From: Flammeovirga aprica JL-4
GTDB lineage: Bacteria > Bacteroidota > Bacteroidia > Cytophagales > Flammeovirgaceae
Assembly (NCBI RefSeq): GCF_012844305.1
Contig: NZ_JABANE010000035.1
Coordinates: 1-64,000, forward strand
Length of the DNA: 64,000 nt
Direction of reading: 5' to 3'
Shown: positions 37,301 through 47,700 of the stretch, in pieces
Position numbering within the stretch: position 1 is the first letter of the stretch
Layout of the letters: every line of letters starts with the position of its first letter
Program-made: the position numbers and the translations under genes
The notes under the pieces: model-generated
The model's input: only the letters and a program-made list of their open reading frames with translations
The model's database searches: none
Told to the model about the DNA's origin: nothing

Positions 37301-40300
37301 TAACGAGAGAATTACGTTTTAAAGGGGCTCAATGGACTGCTGAAAATGGAGCAACTTTTAATTCAACTAATTATCTATACGTAGATGCTACATCAGATGA
37401 TCAAAATCTTAACTTTGGAGATAATCATACAATCAGAAGATTAGTATTGTCAGAATCAGCCACCAAAACAATCGCCTGCAATTTAAATATTGATAATGAA
37501 TTAAGTACAACAGGAGGACAGGTCGATTTCGGGTCAAACTCCCATAATATTGCAGCTTCAATAATTTCATTAAATGCTTCTGATATCACTACAGATGCCA
37601 ATTTCAATTTTGATGGTTCAACACAGCAGATACCTAATAATTTCTCTGTGAAAAACCTAACTTTATCAAATGGAGGAAATAAAATAATAAGTGGAAATTT
37701 AACTGCTTATGACATTACTGCCACTGATAATGCGGGATTAATTCCGCAAGGTAATCCATCAACAATTACAGTGAAAGGAAATTGGAATTTTGAGTTTGGT
37801 AGATACAGCACAAAGCAGGCAAAAGTTGTATTTGATGGAGCAGGTTCAGATACTGAGTATACTATTTTCCAAAATGGAAGTACAAGAATGTTTGAAGTGC
37901 AGTTTACAGGAAATAATAATAACACCTATAAATTGACAGATGACTTGTATACTTATACCTCTGTTAATATCGATGAAAACACCACAGTGGATGTCAATGG
38001 TCACTTATTATATATTGGTGCGAGAACTGATTTTGAAGAATACCCTTCATTAACTACAGATGTTGAAGATCTTACTATAAATGGAGAACTATTAATATCA
38101 AAAGGCGGAAGAGTGCAATTAAATGCTAGAGATGGTGATGGAACACTTGCTGAAAGACCAACTGTAACAGTAAGTAACACAGGTCATTTAAGTGTGGTGG
38201 GAGAAGAAGGTCTTTTATCAAAATTAAGTGCTGTTGATAGAGGTTCGGATAACCATAGGTTGGTTGTAACAGTCGATGGAAAAATTTCAGCTAGATTTTA
38301 TGAATTCAGAGATTTGGATCATGGCGGAATAGAAGTGAAGGCAACTGCAGAAGTAGATGATACAAATAACTTCTCTGAAGGTGTTTTTGCTGGAATGTCT
38401 AGAAATAATGATTTAGGTACGGTGGATATGATCGACCGAGTGTATCTCTATATTGAAGCAGATGTTACCAATGACATTGAAAATGTAACCTTTGATTATA
38501 GTGGAAATCCAGCTAGTGCCACGAGATTATATAACGTTAGACGTCAAACAGCAAGTACAGCTATTACTTTTGGTGGTAGTACGGGTGTAGCAGGTTCAAT
38601 TCAAGGTGAGACTTATGAATTAGATGGTGGAAATCTAATCAATTGGCCAGCAGTAAATGATCGAAACTGGTTAGGTACTAAAAGTACAGATTGGTTTGAT
38701 GGAGATAACTGGGATGGAGGTATTGCACCTTTATCAACTACAGATAATGTAATTATTGCCTCAAAAACATCTGCCACAACATTTTATCCTGTTATTTCAG
38801 GTTCAGTAAAAGCTGTTTGTGGAAACCTGACAATACAAGGTGGACGATTGACGCTTGACTCTGATCTAGGTGGTACTGACATTACTTTGGAAGTGGGTGG
38901 AGACTTGCAACTGGAAAGTGGTCTGATTTCGTTCAATGATAACGAATTAATTACGGTAGGTGAAAATCATTCTGTAGCAAATGATGGATCTTTTAATGCA
39001 GGAAATGGTACGTTGAGAATCACAAAATCTTCAGGTACTGTGGTGATTGATCAGAACAACTCATCTTTTAATAATCTTGAGATTTCAAATGGAGCAACAG
39101 TATCACTTCAAAGTACATTAAAAGTGGAGGGTGATTTCGTGATTACCAATACAGGAGGTATAACTTTGCCTTCGAATCATAATGTAACTTTTAATGGTGA
39201 TGTTTTATTAGACAAAACAGCTTCATTTGATACTCAATCGGATGGATGGATTTATTTACAAGGAACATCTACCCAAAACTTAAAAAATGCTAGTTTCAAA
39301 AGAGCACGTTTTCAGGGAACAGAATATATTGTTGAAGACTCATTGATTATTACTTCACGAGCTTACTTAGATAAAGGTACTTTGAAGCAGAAAAATGAGA
39401 TGAGTTCGTATGTGTTTTACAATAGAGTTGATATTGAAAACGATGCCTTTTTCTTTGAATTGTATGACGGTGGAGGTACTCACTATTTAAGAGATGCAAA
39501 TTGGTATGCTTACGGTACAACTTCAAATCTTACAAATCCTTCAAATAACGGATCTTCGAATTTTATATTCCAGGAGATTGAAGGAAATATCAATATTCAA
39601 GGAGATAAGGCCTTCTTTGATAGTGTAACACTGATCACTAATGCGATGACCTTATACGCTGATCTGGATTTATTTACCTTAGATGCTTCAAATGCTAATG
39701 TGATTACTAGAGACAAACAAATCACAGGTGATTATAAAGGTGAATTTATATTAGGAGCAGGTCATACACTTGATTTGGAAGGAGCGGATAATTTCCCTAA
39801 AGGTTTTGGTAATTATACTTTTGATGCGGATAGTAGAACGATTTATGACGGTGGTATGAATCAGTCCATTCATACTAAAGAAGAAGTAAAAGACGATGCT
39901 GATGTTTTACAATATAAATTGCCCATCTTTTATGGTCACCTGTTTCTAGAAAGAGAAGGTTCGGTTAAAACAATTTCTACTGAGGGTGAATTGATCGTTA
40001 AAGGAAACCTGAGAATTAATCAGGCAACTTTTGACACCAATAATGAGAATGTAAAAATCAGCCAGAATTTTCAGCATAATTATCAGAACTCAACTTTGAT
40101 ATACGGAACGAGTAAGTTCACATTTGATGGTGATGCAGATCAAACTATCACATTGTCAAAGACAAGAGAAAATAAATTTTATGATATTAATGTCAATAAG
40201 CCTTCTAGCACAACGCTGACAATTAGTGGTTCTGATGTTACAATTGAGGGGGATTTAGTAGTGCAAAAAGGTAATTTTTCATTAGGAAGTAATACTGCTA

Positions 40301-43300
40301 CTTTAAATAAAAATCTTCTTGTAAACGAAGGTTCATTAGCCGAGACAGGTTCTTATTATATGAAAGCTTCAGGAACAGGAGCAATCATTAAAACGAACAA
40401 TTCAAAATTTAGAGGTTTAAGAATCAATGGTAAGAATACCACAATATACTCTCTAGAAGATAATATTACCATTTCAGATGGCTACGACCTCGAGCTAGAA
40501 CAAGGTACATTGAACACGGCGAATGCAACAATCAATATCGGTAACAACGGTCAATTTAATGTAGGCTCTAAAGGAAAGTATACTTTTGGAGATTCAGGTA
40601 AACTGATCATGGGTAATAATTCTACATTGAATGTGATTGGTTCGATTGATGTAGTAGGAACCACTTCAACTCCTGCAATTATTGAAAGCTCTCAGACAGG
40701 TTATAACTATAGTTTTAATGTAGAAGGGACAATAAGTGCTCGTTACTACAACATAAGCGGGATGTCTACAAATGGTATTTTCATTAAAAATACAGCAACT
40801 GTAGATGCAACAAATAACTTCTCAGACGGTACATTGACGAATTACAGAGAAGGTGGGGTAGCCCTTAAAATTGAAAATAATCAAGAGTTTGATGCAGAGT
40901 TTGATGGAGGAGGAAATTACACAGGAGGAGCAATTGAGAATGTCAATTTTATTCAAAGTTCATTGAGAGGTACAGCCAATGTTGCAAAAGAAAGTTCAAC
41001 TACAGGAAGAGTAGATTTTTACAATGCAAATGGTCAGTTATCAGGAAGTAACTTTGAAAGAGATCCTAATAATTTGATCAATTGGTATGGTCCTGATGTT
41101 TATACTTGGACAGGTGCAGAAAACAATGATTGGTTTAATGCGGTCAATTGGTCTTCAACAAACGGAGGAATTCCTACTTCCAATGATGATGTGGTAATTG
41201 AACCCACAACAAATCAGCCTGTAATTGATGACACTAATATTGCTTACGCTAATAATTTTACATTAAAAACGGCTTCCCTATTGGTGCTGACTTCTACTGA
41301 TTCGGATAACGATTTAGAAATTCATGGAAACGTAGAATTGGATGGTCAGTTGAGAATGGAATCAGAGAATAACGGTATTTCCTTTAAAGGAAACTGGATT
41401 GTTAATCCAACAGGTACTTTCAAACATGGAGGAGGACAACTAACCGCAAATGGATCGGGTGCACAGCAGATTGATAATGCAGGTCTTGATTTTGGAAACC
41501 TGACAATTGGAGGTTCATCTGTAAGCACGTTGAATTTGAATGGAGAAGAAGATGTAATGGGTAATTTTACCATTGAGTCTGGAGCTTCATTAGATTTAAA
41601 TGCATCATTGAAGACTTTAAGTATTGGTGGTAATGTTTCAGTTCAAGGAAGTATTGTAACAAACTCAAATACCTTAAAACTTGTAGGTGATGATGATACT
41701 GACGATGCAGCTGATGTTTTCACTATAAATATACCTTCTGCTACAAATGTATTGGAGCTGTTAACGATCGATACAAAAGATCCATTAGACGAGTATCAGT
41801 TGAGTTCTAACATTTACGTATCAACATCACTTGATTTACTTGAAGGAAAACTTACAGGTAATGGAAATACGATTTATTTCCAAGGTGATCCAACTAATAA
41901 AATAGAGGTAAGTGCAGGTACTTTTGACCTTTCTGGATCTACATTAGTCATGAATGACGGTACTCTTTTTGAATTGAATGGAGGTTCTCTTTTAATGACA
42001 AACAGAGCCAAAGTGACAAGTGCTAATACTTCATCTTCCTATTCTTTCTCTCTGCTTGGAGGTAATTTTACAGGAGACACATTTACATTTGAATATATGG
42101 ATGAGGAAGGAATTGTATTCAATGGCGTTACTTTGAATACAGTTTCAAAACCGATAGATGAAAATAAAAACCCAAGTGATGCAGATACAGATTTTGATGT
42201 TCTGTTGCCTTTCGGTATTTTCCAAAATGGTCAAGCGAATGGACGATTAATTAACTTTATAGCTTTTAATTATACAGGAACAGCTCCATCTGCTGGTGCC
42301 GCATTATTAGAGAACAAGTTCTATAGTTTATTCTTAAATGGACCTTCAGGAACAAATGTTAGAAACAGTTCAAGCAATACCGTTTATTTCTCAGATACAA
42401 AAGGGGGTATTCCTGGAGATGCTTTTGAAGATGAAGTAGTTTCAAATTCTATAGTATGGGAATCAACTAAAGATGTTTACACTTGGGTAGGTGATGAAAG
42501 TGACAGCTGGACTGACCCTAAAAACTGGGATTTAAATGGTCTCGGTGAACCTGCTGTTTATCCTGGTGAAATCGATGACCATGGAACACTTGCTACGGTA
42601 ATTATTCCAATCCCATCTGCTGGAAATAGTGCTCCTATATTATTGAATACAAAAGAGGTGACAATCTTCTCATTAAGAGTTGACCCTAAGGCTGGTATGG
42701 TGATTAAGTCAGATACGGATCCAAGTGGTTTAGATAGAAGTCTTGACAGTAATTATGAAATGATTATTAAAAATGATTTTTCTATTCTTGCAAGCCCAGT
42801 AGGAAAAGGTTTTGTTGATTTTGTAAAATCTTTAGTAAGAGTAGAAGGTCGAATTAGAAATGATGGTCTTTTCTTCCCAGAATCATCCATCATGGTTTTA
42901 AAACCATCTTCAGGTGATGATATTGATTTGGCTGCAGGTGAAAATTATAATGATTTATATATCGACGGATCAAATAACCCTACAATTAATCTTACTGGAA
43001 ATGTGAATGTACTAGGTTTATTCAGCATGGATAATGGTACATTGAATGTCGGTGGGAATACTTTTACAGTAAAAGGTGATTTTGATTTAGCCGCTGGAGT
43101 AGTGCTTAATTATGAGGATGATTTTACTCTAGTTTTGGATAGTGCTGACCAAACTCTGAAACTTAATAACCATAACCTAAGGAGCTTGACTTTAAAAGGA
43201 ACAGGTACAAAAACAATTTCAGGAAATCTTATTGTAGAAGGAGACTTTACAATTGAAGGTAATGGAACAACGATTGATTTTGGATCAAGTAATTTAGACT

Positions 43301-44643
43301 TGAAAGGAAATTGGGTAAATCAGTTTGGAAATGGAAATGTATCAACGACTGGTACTGTGACATTCAGTGGCACTTCAATTCAAACTTTATCTGGTTTTAC
43401 AGGAGAAGAAACATTTGCAAACCTGATTATAAATAACACAGTTGGTGTTGATTCAGAATTGGATATTACCATAACAACCGGTCTGACATTGACGAATGGT
43501 ATTTTAAAAGCACCTCATGTTATTTTAGAAGCAGGCGTTGGTGGATCAACAGGTATAAGTTCATCTGCGACATCGTATGTTTATGGTAAAATGACTGCGA
43601 AAAGTATAGCTCCTGCTTTCTTGTCAACTGAATGGTATCAATTCCCAGTTGGATCGCAATCAACATGGGCAAGAGCTGCTATTAATACAGTATTAGTAGG
43701 AGCAACTCATGATTACACGGTTGAATACACTACTGAAGATAGAGGTGAAAACTTACTTATTGCTGATGGTGGTGATGGTACAGCTATGGAAGTATCCCAA
43801 TTTATCTGGAACATAACAAATGGTTCTAGTGATGCGGATGGTATTAGTATTAGATTGTATTTAGAAGATCTGTCTCCTTTCACTTTAGCAGCTGAAAGTC
43901 TTAGAAAATTGATTCACTATTATGATAAAGGTGATGGTATTCAATGGTATGAGGAAGAAACAGATAATGTTTTTGTTACAGATGGAGGAAGCAATTATGT
44001 AGAAGCTAAGAATATTCAAAAGTTCTCTGACTTCGGAGCTTCATTAGAAGAGTATGTGGACCCTGCAGATGAGCTCCCAGTTGAACTTACATATTTTGAT
44101 GGATCAATTGATACTGAAGGAAATGTACTTTTAGAGTGGGAAACAGCTTCTGAAGAAAATGCCTCTCATTTTGATATCGAAAGATCTTTCAATGGTAAAG
44201 CTTATGAAAAAGTGGGTAGTATTGAGGCTGGTGGAAACTCTAATGTTTCTATTCAATATTCATTTGAAGATAAAATTGATAATAAATTAGCTTTCTACCG
44301 ATTAAAACAAGTTGATTTTGACGGTCAATACGAATACTTCGGTCCGGTGACATTGGTAAATGATAATGGTGAAGTAAATACAGAGATAGAGTTATTTGCT
44401 TTCCCTAACCCATTGGAAGGAGATGATGCGGTGGTAACCATAAGTGGTTTAGTCGCAAATGAATCTTTTGAAGGTCAAATTACCACACTGACAGGACAGT
44501 CTGTTTATACTGTAGAAAGTGAAGCCGATGCGAACGGTATTAGCAATTTGGATTTATCTATTTCAACTTGGAAAACAGGAGTTTACATCTTGAAAATCAA
44601 ATCTAGATCAGGTAAAACCGTCCATCTCAAATTAATGAAATAA
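31330..44643 (+). CDS. Giant secreted beta-repeat protein with T9SS type A sorting domain
   Basis: This 4437-residue surface or secreted protein begins at a GTG codon; the signal peptide only makes sense from there (LFLLLFLMGFSFYANA). Most of the length is short beta-strand repeats rich in Asn, Thr, Gly and Asp, of the pattern ...GNLTINN...TVTFNG..., suggesting a long beta-solenoid. A tryptophan module (W-x-G-x-x-S/N-x-D-W...NW) recurs at about residues 1323, 2444, 3257 and 3716, dividing the chain into segments; a related STW motif opens the protein. An Ig-like segment (LPVELTYFDGSI, about 4255) and a C-terminal sorting domain (FAFPNPLEG to the end, about 4353-4437) finish it. It is probably an adhesin or stalk-like surface fibre; no enzymatic motif is seen. 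Confidence 0.9.
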   Translation: MKILHTSHFQKQLFLLLFLMGFSFYANAQTIYYSKADGNFSSLSTWAENSDGTGLEPTSINGNHFVILDTYTVTVTTSDIEIHSLEIAGTLEMSASSVLKISNDYYYYQTGDVVYDPSSEIIFNNSSSISVLEARNTNGSEKRLDFSNLTFDKGGNKVIINDSPLNIDGNFDINNTEFESKSYIYLSGNIDIDASSKYSTEAGNDLILDGSGDQSISVPAVTNLSASGSTVAQFSDVRFTVGGNYTISKGFYSTGTLDVYKEQGAKLEFENGDYSLRSIRVRSDVTDLGQAIKFNGGNVYLNNSSSIEHYDSNDPSAVGTIDIGTVNIFAENAGLSFGDSNSDGDNVTFTGNLTMSNGYSLTLRTNTVLNSNGGTLTINDDSRVYVRGTVTPSFGTYTISDASTFYYESTSDVTLLPIQYGNLRLYNASNKTAADDITVKGDLGVYDEANLVVSADKTVTIHENIENRSEDDAGESGTIDASAATITMVMNDVNRSISLAKDLAGGGDNIYVISKFNIEVGTALTSTRSLTISNKLDIDELTITNTSGSLSTLLIVDVRDGSTEILDISTSLTQGDFTHLRTRSATAPFLTTPTTVDIDQSNAFMEFIGTDQTIPAITYGNLELNGNGNKTLAGNVIINGRIERTGGTNFLLAGTNTMTIYGDWIYNNSAVDQHDGIDESTVIFAGTNDQVINDAAFGNLTFNTTGNVTLARPITVYGDMTLSGGTDEANLLNLTANENIDLFGNWSENATSKFSQTKGRVRFSSTSTTVNQTVTQNTGSEFNDITLNNDPSITTVFNTHVTIAGDLRMESERGDLEVNEDLILKGHFYNLGTGNDFTQAENKTLTFAGSSLQYLRVDDPLKSTFGELVAFTGEGMKQFQGVSDFTFNKGISITGTTVDGSNKIIHIKGDWLNNDGLFESTGTVNFNGEKAQTVQSTSFYRFSIQNNLTQVNLTGNISIYQLLQDAGTRLNTNGNTIICASTWTGNGTFVHGDGTVTFTGQSSTITESDPFYNLSSTLIEDETLTFNNDLVVENDFTVSLDSRVNIGNHDLTIGGDLLSDGDIYNVTTLTFNGDNATRTYQIKNGLDRGDEGTTADNNNTDIVIAPTVNATYNLMSNIRMTGSTGDLTVNSGKLDLNGFSLEQTNNNKQVIVKGNAELIVSAGSTLQLTGSDSQAALLGEALSTISFAGDDNNYALIEGYADNSYMVLINGLLSAKNYKITDLRSYGLQFGSSSSLAATPNNLTNGIFVNGLNNATASITIASGATLGTTTIENVTFGQGPANAVVNNSSDIGTITFFNAKGSNKLIEDDTPNLIEWDFDAFFTWEGGTSTDWHLAANWKETSVPTKTNNVLIPSSLTNYPVVDGATAVAKRIEILDGGSLTVEDRLEAYDGIFINTGGSVIGGTVNTDSIVVFGDWINEGTFTANSSPLRFTQEDGVSAQLISFIPGTDDYESILIDGKEHTILQSDNTLNVKDIEIKSGIYDVSDTDIKLSGTWNKTGGTFEYRTSKLYSEGATIQGGDFYDLIVEANQSVTIGGNITVHNDIDIEDATSSFNADGKLIYIKGDFNNQALPANFSYDGGTIIFNGARQDISGEITFGNVILQGTSRKDFQSDASVTVEGDITILDGISVTLIDGSTLSGTGVFTMTGGAINIRGLENYPKDFAQYQITGGTFDYDGVVQNIGNFQYYNLHVDNGPKTLQGETNVSNQIRIFANDDDTQETKLDVNGQILNLGGSFSIDDTRSSMTNALIDWNSGTLRHYGGNWTMPNELTAYHHLILDGTGTKSTTVSITIGGDLEIKDGVTFNQGNSDNFYSVTGTAGGEIKLGENSRYNCYLSSSQYLFARDFGTYNLSKTSNTYIYSTISNASLLSDGSISYGNLSLRADGIVLLLSDLHVKGNFDERLTGFIADLNDAANDIYIGGNTYFTNYTPTSTVHLNGNDAEVTQSIDANSTSIIFNNIEFSGASPKNLTSDDYIINGDVTLRSDANVYLTRELRFKGAQWTAENGATFNSTNYLYVDATSDDQNLNFGDNHTIRRLVLSESATKTIACNLNIDNELSTTGGQVDFGSNSHNIAASIISLNASDITTDANFNFDGSTQQIPNNFSVKNLTLSNGGNKIISGNLTAYDITATDNAGLIPQGNPSTITVKGNWNFEFGRYSTKQAKVVFDGAGSDTEYTIFQNGSTRMFEVQFTGNNNNTYKLTDDLYTYTSVNIDENTTVDVNGHLLYIGARTDFEEYPSLTTDVEDLTINGELLISKGGRVQLNARDGDGTLAERPTVTVSNTGHLSVVGEEGLLSKLSAVDRGSDNHRLVVTVDGKISARFYEFRDLDHGGIEVKATAEVDDTNNFSEGVFAGMSRNNDLGTVDMIDRVYLYIEADVTNDIENVTFDYSGNPASATRLYNVRRQTASTAITFGGSTGVAGSIQGETYELDGGNLINWPAVNDRNWLGTKSTDWFDGDNWDGGIAPLSTTDNVIIASKTSATTFYPVISGSVKAVCGNLTIQGGRLTLDSDLGGTDITLEVGGDLQLESGLISFNDNELITVGENHSVANDGSFNAGNGTLRITKSSGTVVIDQNNSSFNNLEISNGATVSLQSTLKVEGDFVITNTGGITLPSNHNVTFNGDVLLDKTASFDTQSDGWIYLQGTSTQNLKNASFKRARFQGTEYIVEDSLIITSRAYLDKGTLKQKNEMSSYVFYNRVDIENDAFFFELYDGGGTHYLRDANWYAYGTTSNLTNPSNNGSSNFIFQEIEGNINIQGDKAFFDSVTLITNAMTLYADLDLFTLDASNANVITRDKQITGDYKGEFILGAGHTLDLEGADNFPKGFGNYTFDADSRTIYDGGMNQSIHTKEEVKDDADVLQYKLPIFYGHLFLEREGSVKTISTEGELIVKGNLRINQATFDTNNENVKISQNFQHNYQNSTLIYGTSKFTFDGDADQTITLSKTRENKFYDINVNKPSSTTLTISGSDVTIEGDLVVQKGNFSLGSNTATLNKNLLVNEGSLAETGSYYMKASGTGAIIKTNNSKFRGLRINGKNTTIYSLEDNITISDGYDLELEQGTLNTANATINIGNNGQFNVGSKGKYTFGDSGKLIMGNNSTLNVIGSIDVVGTTSTPAIIESSQTGYNYSFNVEGTISARYYNISGMSTNGIFIKNTATVDATNNFSDGTLTNYREGGVALKIENNQEFDAEFDGGGNYTGGAIENVNFIQSSLRGTANVAKESSTTGRVDFYNANGQLSGSNFERDPNNLINWYGPDVYTWTGAENNDWFNAVNWSSTNGGIPTSNDDVVIEPTTNQPVIDDTNIAYANNFTLKTASLLVLTSTDSDNDLEIHGNVELDGQLRMESENNGISFKGNWIVNPTGTFKHGGGQLTANGSGAQQIDNAGLDFGNLTIGGSSVSTLNLNGEEDVMGNFTIESGASLDLNASLKTLSIGGNVSVQGSIVTNSNTLKLVGDDDTDDAADVFTINIPSATNVLELLTIDTKDPLDEYQLSSNIYVSTSLDLLEGKLTGNGNTIYFQGDPTNKIEVSAGTFDLSGSTLVMNDGTLFELNGGSLLMTNRAKVTSANTSSSYSFSLLGGNFTGDTFTFEYMDEEGIVFNGVTLNTVSKPIDENKNPSDADTDFDVLLPFGIFQNGQANGRLINFIAFNYTGTAPSAGAALLENKFYSLFLNGPSGTNVRNSSSNTVYFSDTKGGIPGDAFEDEVVSNSIVWESTKDVYTWVGDESDSWTDPKNWDLNGLGEPAVYPGEIDDHGTLATVIIPIPSAGNSAPILLNTKEVTIFSLRVDPKAGMVIKSDTDPSGLDRSLDSNYEMIIKNDFSILASPVGKGFVDFVKSLVRVEGRIRNDGLFFPESSIMVLKPSSGDDIDLAAGENYNDLYIDGSNNPTINLTGNVNVLGLFSMDNGTLNVGGNTFTVKGDFDLAAGVVLNYEDDFTLVLDSADQTLKLNNHNLRSLTLKGTGTKTISGNLIVEGDFTIEGNGTTIDFGSSNLDLKGNWVNQFGNGNVSTTGTVTFSGTSIQTLSGFTGEETFANLIINNTVGVDSELDITITTGLTLTNGILKAPHVILEAGVGGSTGISSSATSYVYGKMTAKSIAPAFLSTEWYQFPVGSQSTWARAAINTVLVGATHDYTVEYTTEDRGENLLIADGGDGTAMEVSQFIWNITNGSSDADGISIRLYLEDLSPFTLAAESLRKLIHYYDKGDGIQWYEEETDNVFVTDGGSNYVEAKNIQKFSDFGASLEEYVDPADELPVELTYFDGSIDTEGNVLLEWETASEENASHFDIERSFNGKAYEKVGSIEAGGNSNVSIQYSFEDKIDNKLAFYRLKQVDFDGQYEYFGPVTLVNDNGEVNTEIELFAFPNPLEGDDAVVTISGLVANESFEGQITTLTGQSVYTVESEADANGISNLDLSISTWKTGVYILKIKSRSGKTVHLKLMK

Positions 44644-44664
44644 GAAAAGGTTTATATATATGGT

Positions 44665-44708
44665 GCCCAGAGCGACTAATTTTTAGTCTGCTTTGGGTTT
44701 ATTTTTTT
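44665..44708 (+). terminator. Terminator after the giant beta-repeat gene
   Basis: CCCA-AGC-GACTAA on the left pairs with TTAGTC-GCT-TGGG on the right (44666-44697), interrupted by two small mismatches, and is followed by TTTATTTTTTT. It separates the giant gene from the protease gene 117 bases downstream. Confidence 0.75.
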
Positions 44709-44759
44709 ATCTTTACTAAACTTCGCTATTACATACAGGTTGTTACTTTCTTATTCTAA

Positions 44760-47700
44760 ATGAATATTTGCTCAAAATTATTGCTCTACTTTTCAACTAT
44801 CTTCATGACTATTATAAGTTGTTCATTAGATAGTTTAGCTCAAGGAAACTCTGATTTAATTTTACAGAAATATGAAGAACATATTATTCGTGTAAAATTG
44901 AAGAAGGATAAGATTGATGCATTTACTCAATTGAATAATTCATCATCCGATCAAGGCATAATCACTACAGGAGATAGTCAACTTGATGCTTTGAATGAGC
45001 GATATGGTATCACAAAATTACAGAGAGTATTTCCCTATTCCTCAAAATTTGAAGAAAAACATAGGCATTACGGTTTACACCTTTGGTATGAATTTACATT
45101 TACCACAGATGAATCACCAGATATAGTAGCAGAAAACTTCTCCACTTTTACGGATTTTGAAATCTCTAAACCAGTTAATAGAAAAGTACTTTCTGAAGGG
45201 AAATATACTGCATTTGAAGCTTCTAAAATAAAGGGATTTTCTTCAGAGGTTTCAATGAATGACCCCTTTCTAAGCAATCAATGGCATTATCATAATACAG
45301 GACAAAATAATGGGGTTGTTGGAGCTGATATTAGTTTGTATGATGCATGGGAAATTAATTCAGGAAGCAGTAATGTTATCGTTGCAGTGATGGATGCAGG
45401 CATTGATGTAGACCATATTGATTTAGAAGATAATATTTGGGTAAATCAAATTGAAATACCAAATAATGGAGTAGATGAAGATGGAAATGGGTATATCGAT
45501 GATATTAATGGCTTTAACTTCGTGAGTAATAATGGAGACATTGAAGCAGGGGAGCATGGTACACACGTTGGTGGAACTATTTCAGCAGTAAATAATAATA
45601 GTATTGGAGTGGCTGGAGTGGCAGGGGGAAATGGAAATTCGAATGGTGTAAAGTTGATGTCCTGTATGAATTTTGCAAATAACGGTTCGAATGGTGGCTT
45701 TGCACAAGCTTTTGTTTATGCGACCGATAATGGTGCCGTTATTTCTCAAAATAGCTGGGGACATACTACTCCTTCTTATTTTGATCAAGAGATTTTAGAT
45801 GCTATCGATTATTTTATAGCCGAAGCAGGAAGTGAAAATGATAGTCCTATGAAAGGTGGTATTGTTATTTTTGCCTCAGGCAATAGTAATGATAATGACT
45901 TGTATTACCCTGGCTATTATGAACCAATTTTGACTGTTGCATCAACTACCAACGAAGATCAAAAAGCTTATTACAGTAACTATGGTGATTGGGTAGATAT
46001 TGCGGCGCCAGGTGGGGAAACAATAAGCAATGCTGAAAAAGGAATTTTGAGTACTTTACCAAATGATACTTATGGCTATTTTCAAGGAACCTCAATGGCT
46101 TGTCCTCATGTATCAGGTGTAGCGGCATTAGTAGTTTCTGCAGCAAAAGGAAATATGACAAATACTGAATTAAGGTCGATTTTAGAAAATGCAGTAGACG
46201 ATATTTCAGCTCAAAACCCTTTATTTAATGGAAAGTTAGGCACCGGAAGAATCAATGCCTATAAAGCGCTACAATCCATTAAAACAATAGGTGTAACTCC
46301 TGAAGAGATTATATTTAATGTTTACGAAAATCAACCTCAATCTCAAAAAGTGACTGTATTTAATATATCAGATAATTCAGTTAATTTTGATTTAACTTCC
46401 AATTCATCCTATTTTTCTTTTGACGAAACTAATGTAGAGTTAGGTATAGATGAAACAAAGGAAATCACGATTACATTTAATCCTGAAGGGTTTGATTTTG
46501 GTAATTATAAGGAGAATATTCTATTTGATTCAAATGTAGATTTTAATGTTGATGTACAGATAAATGTTTATGAGGAGCCTAATATTTATGTGGATTCTGT
46601 ATCTGTAAATTTTGGTGAAGTGTATCAAGGTTTTACCAAAACACGACAAATTGAAATTTATAATAACGCTTTTGCACAGCTTGAATTGAGTGCTATACAA
46701 AGCAGTGCTACTTCTTTTGAAATTGAAACAACATCAATTACAGTTCCTCCTTATGGGAATGTTTTTCTTCCGGTAACTTACTCCACATTAAACGCTTTAG
46801 ATGAAAATGCAGTTTTAACATTCTCAACCAATGACCTTGAAAATACATCTTTCTCGATTCCACTATCAGCATCAATTTATCCGAATGCTCCTCCTGTAAT
46901 TTCAACCACTGATAGTATCAATCTAAAACAAGCTGAGAGTGGCATTATTACTTCTACTTTTCAAATTGAAAATACGGGTACAGATGATTTAAAGTATTCA
47001 TTTCAACCTCAAAGAAATGAAAATGCCATAAGTCAACTTACTACAGTAAAAGAAAACTATTACAACCAAGCTCAGTTTGAAAAAGGAGATAGTTTATATC
47101 TGAAAGGGAGGGAAGTAGTGGAGAACTATGGTTCTTCAACCCATCAATTTTATCAATGGACCTCTCAACAAGTAACCTATCAATGGAATGATATACGGTC
47201 AAAAGGCCAAAACTATCAGCTTCTAGATGAAGGATCGACAACATATGCTTTTAATCAATTTGAGTTTCCTTTCTTTTCAACATTACATCAATCAATAACG
47301 GTTTTTTCAAATGGTTATTTGCAATTGGGTAATTCTTCATCAAGCCAATGGAATAATACAAGCTTTCCAGTAAACGATGCAGTAAACAATATAATAGCTC
47401 CTTATTGGACTGATCTTGATTCCGTTGAAGTGACTATTCTTGAAGAGCAGAATAAACTTGTTATCCAATACCAAGGACAGTATTTTCATAAGCCTGAGAG
47501 TGAAGCAAAATTTCAAGTAGTCCTCCACAAAAGCGGTGAAATCGATTTTTATTATCATACTATCACACTATCTCACAAAGGAACAGTAGGTCTTGAAAAC
47601 GAGAATGCGGAGGAAGGGTTGTTGATTGCTTTTAATAATAGTTTTATACAGAATGAAAGAGCTATTCATATCACTCCATCTTATTTCCAATTTAGTCCTG

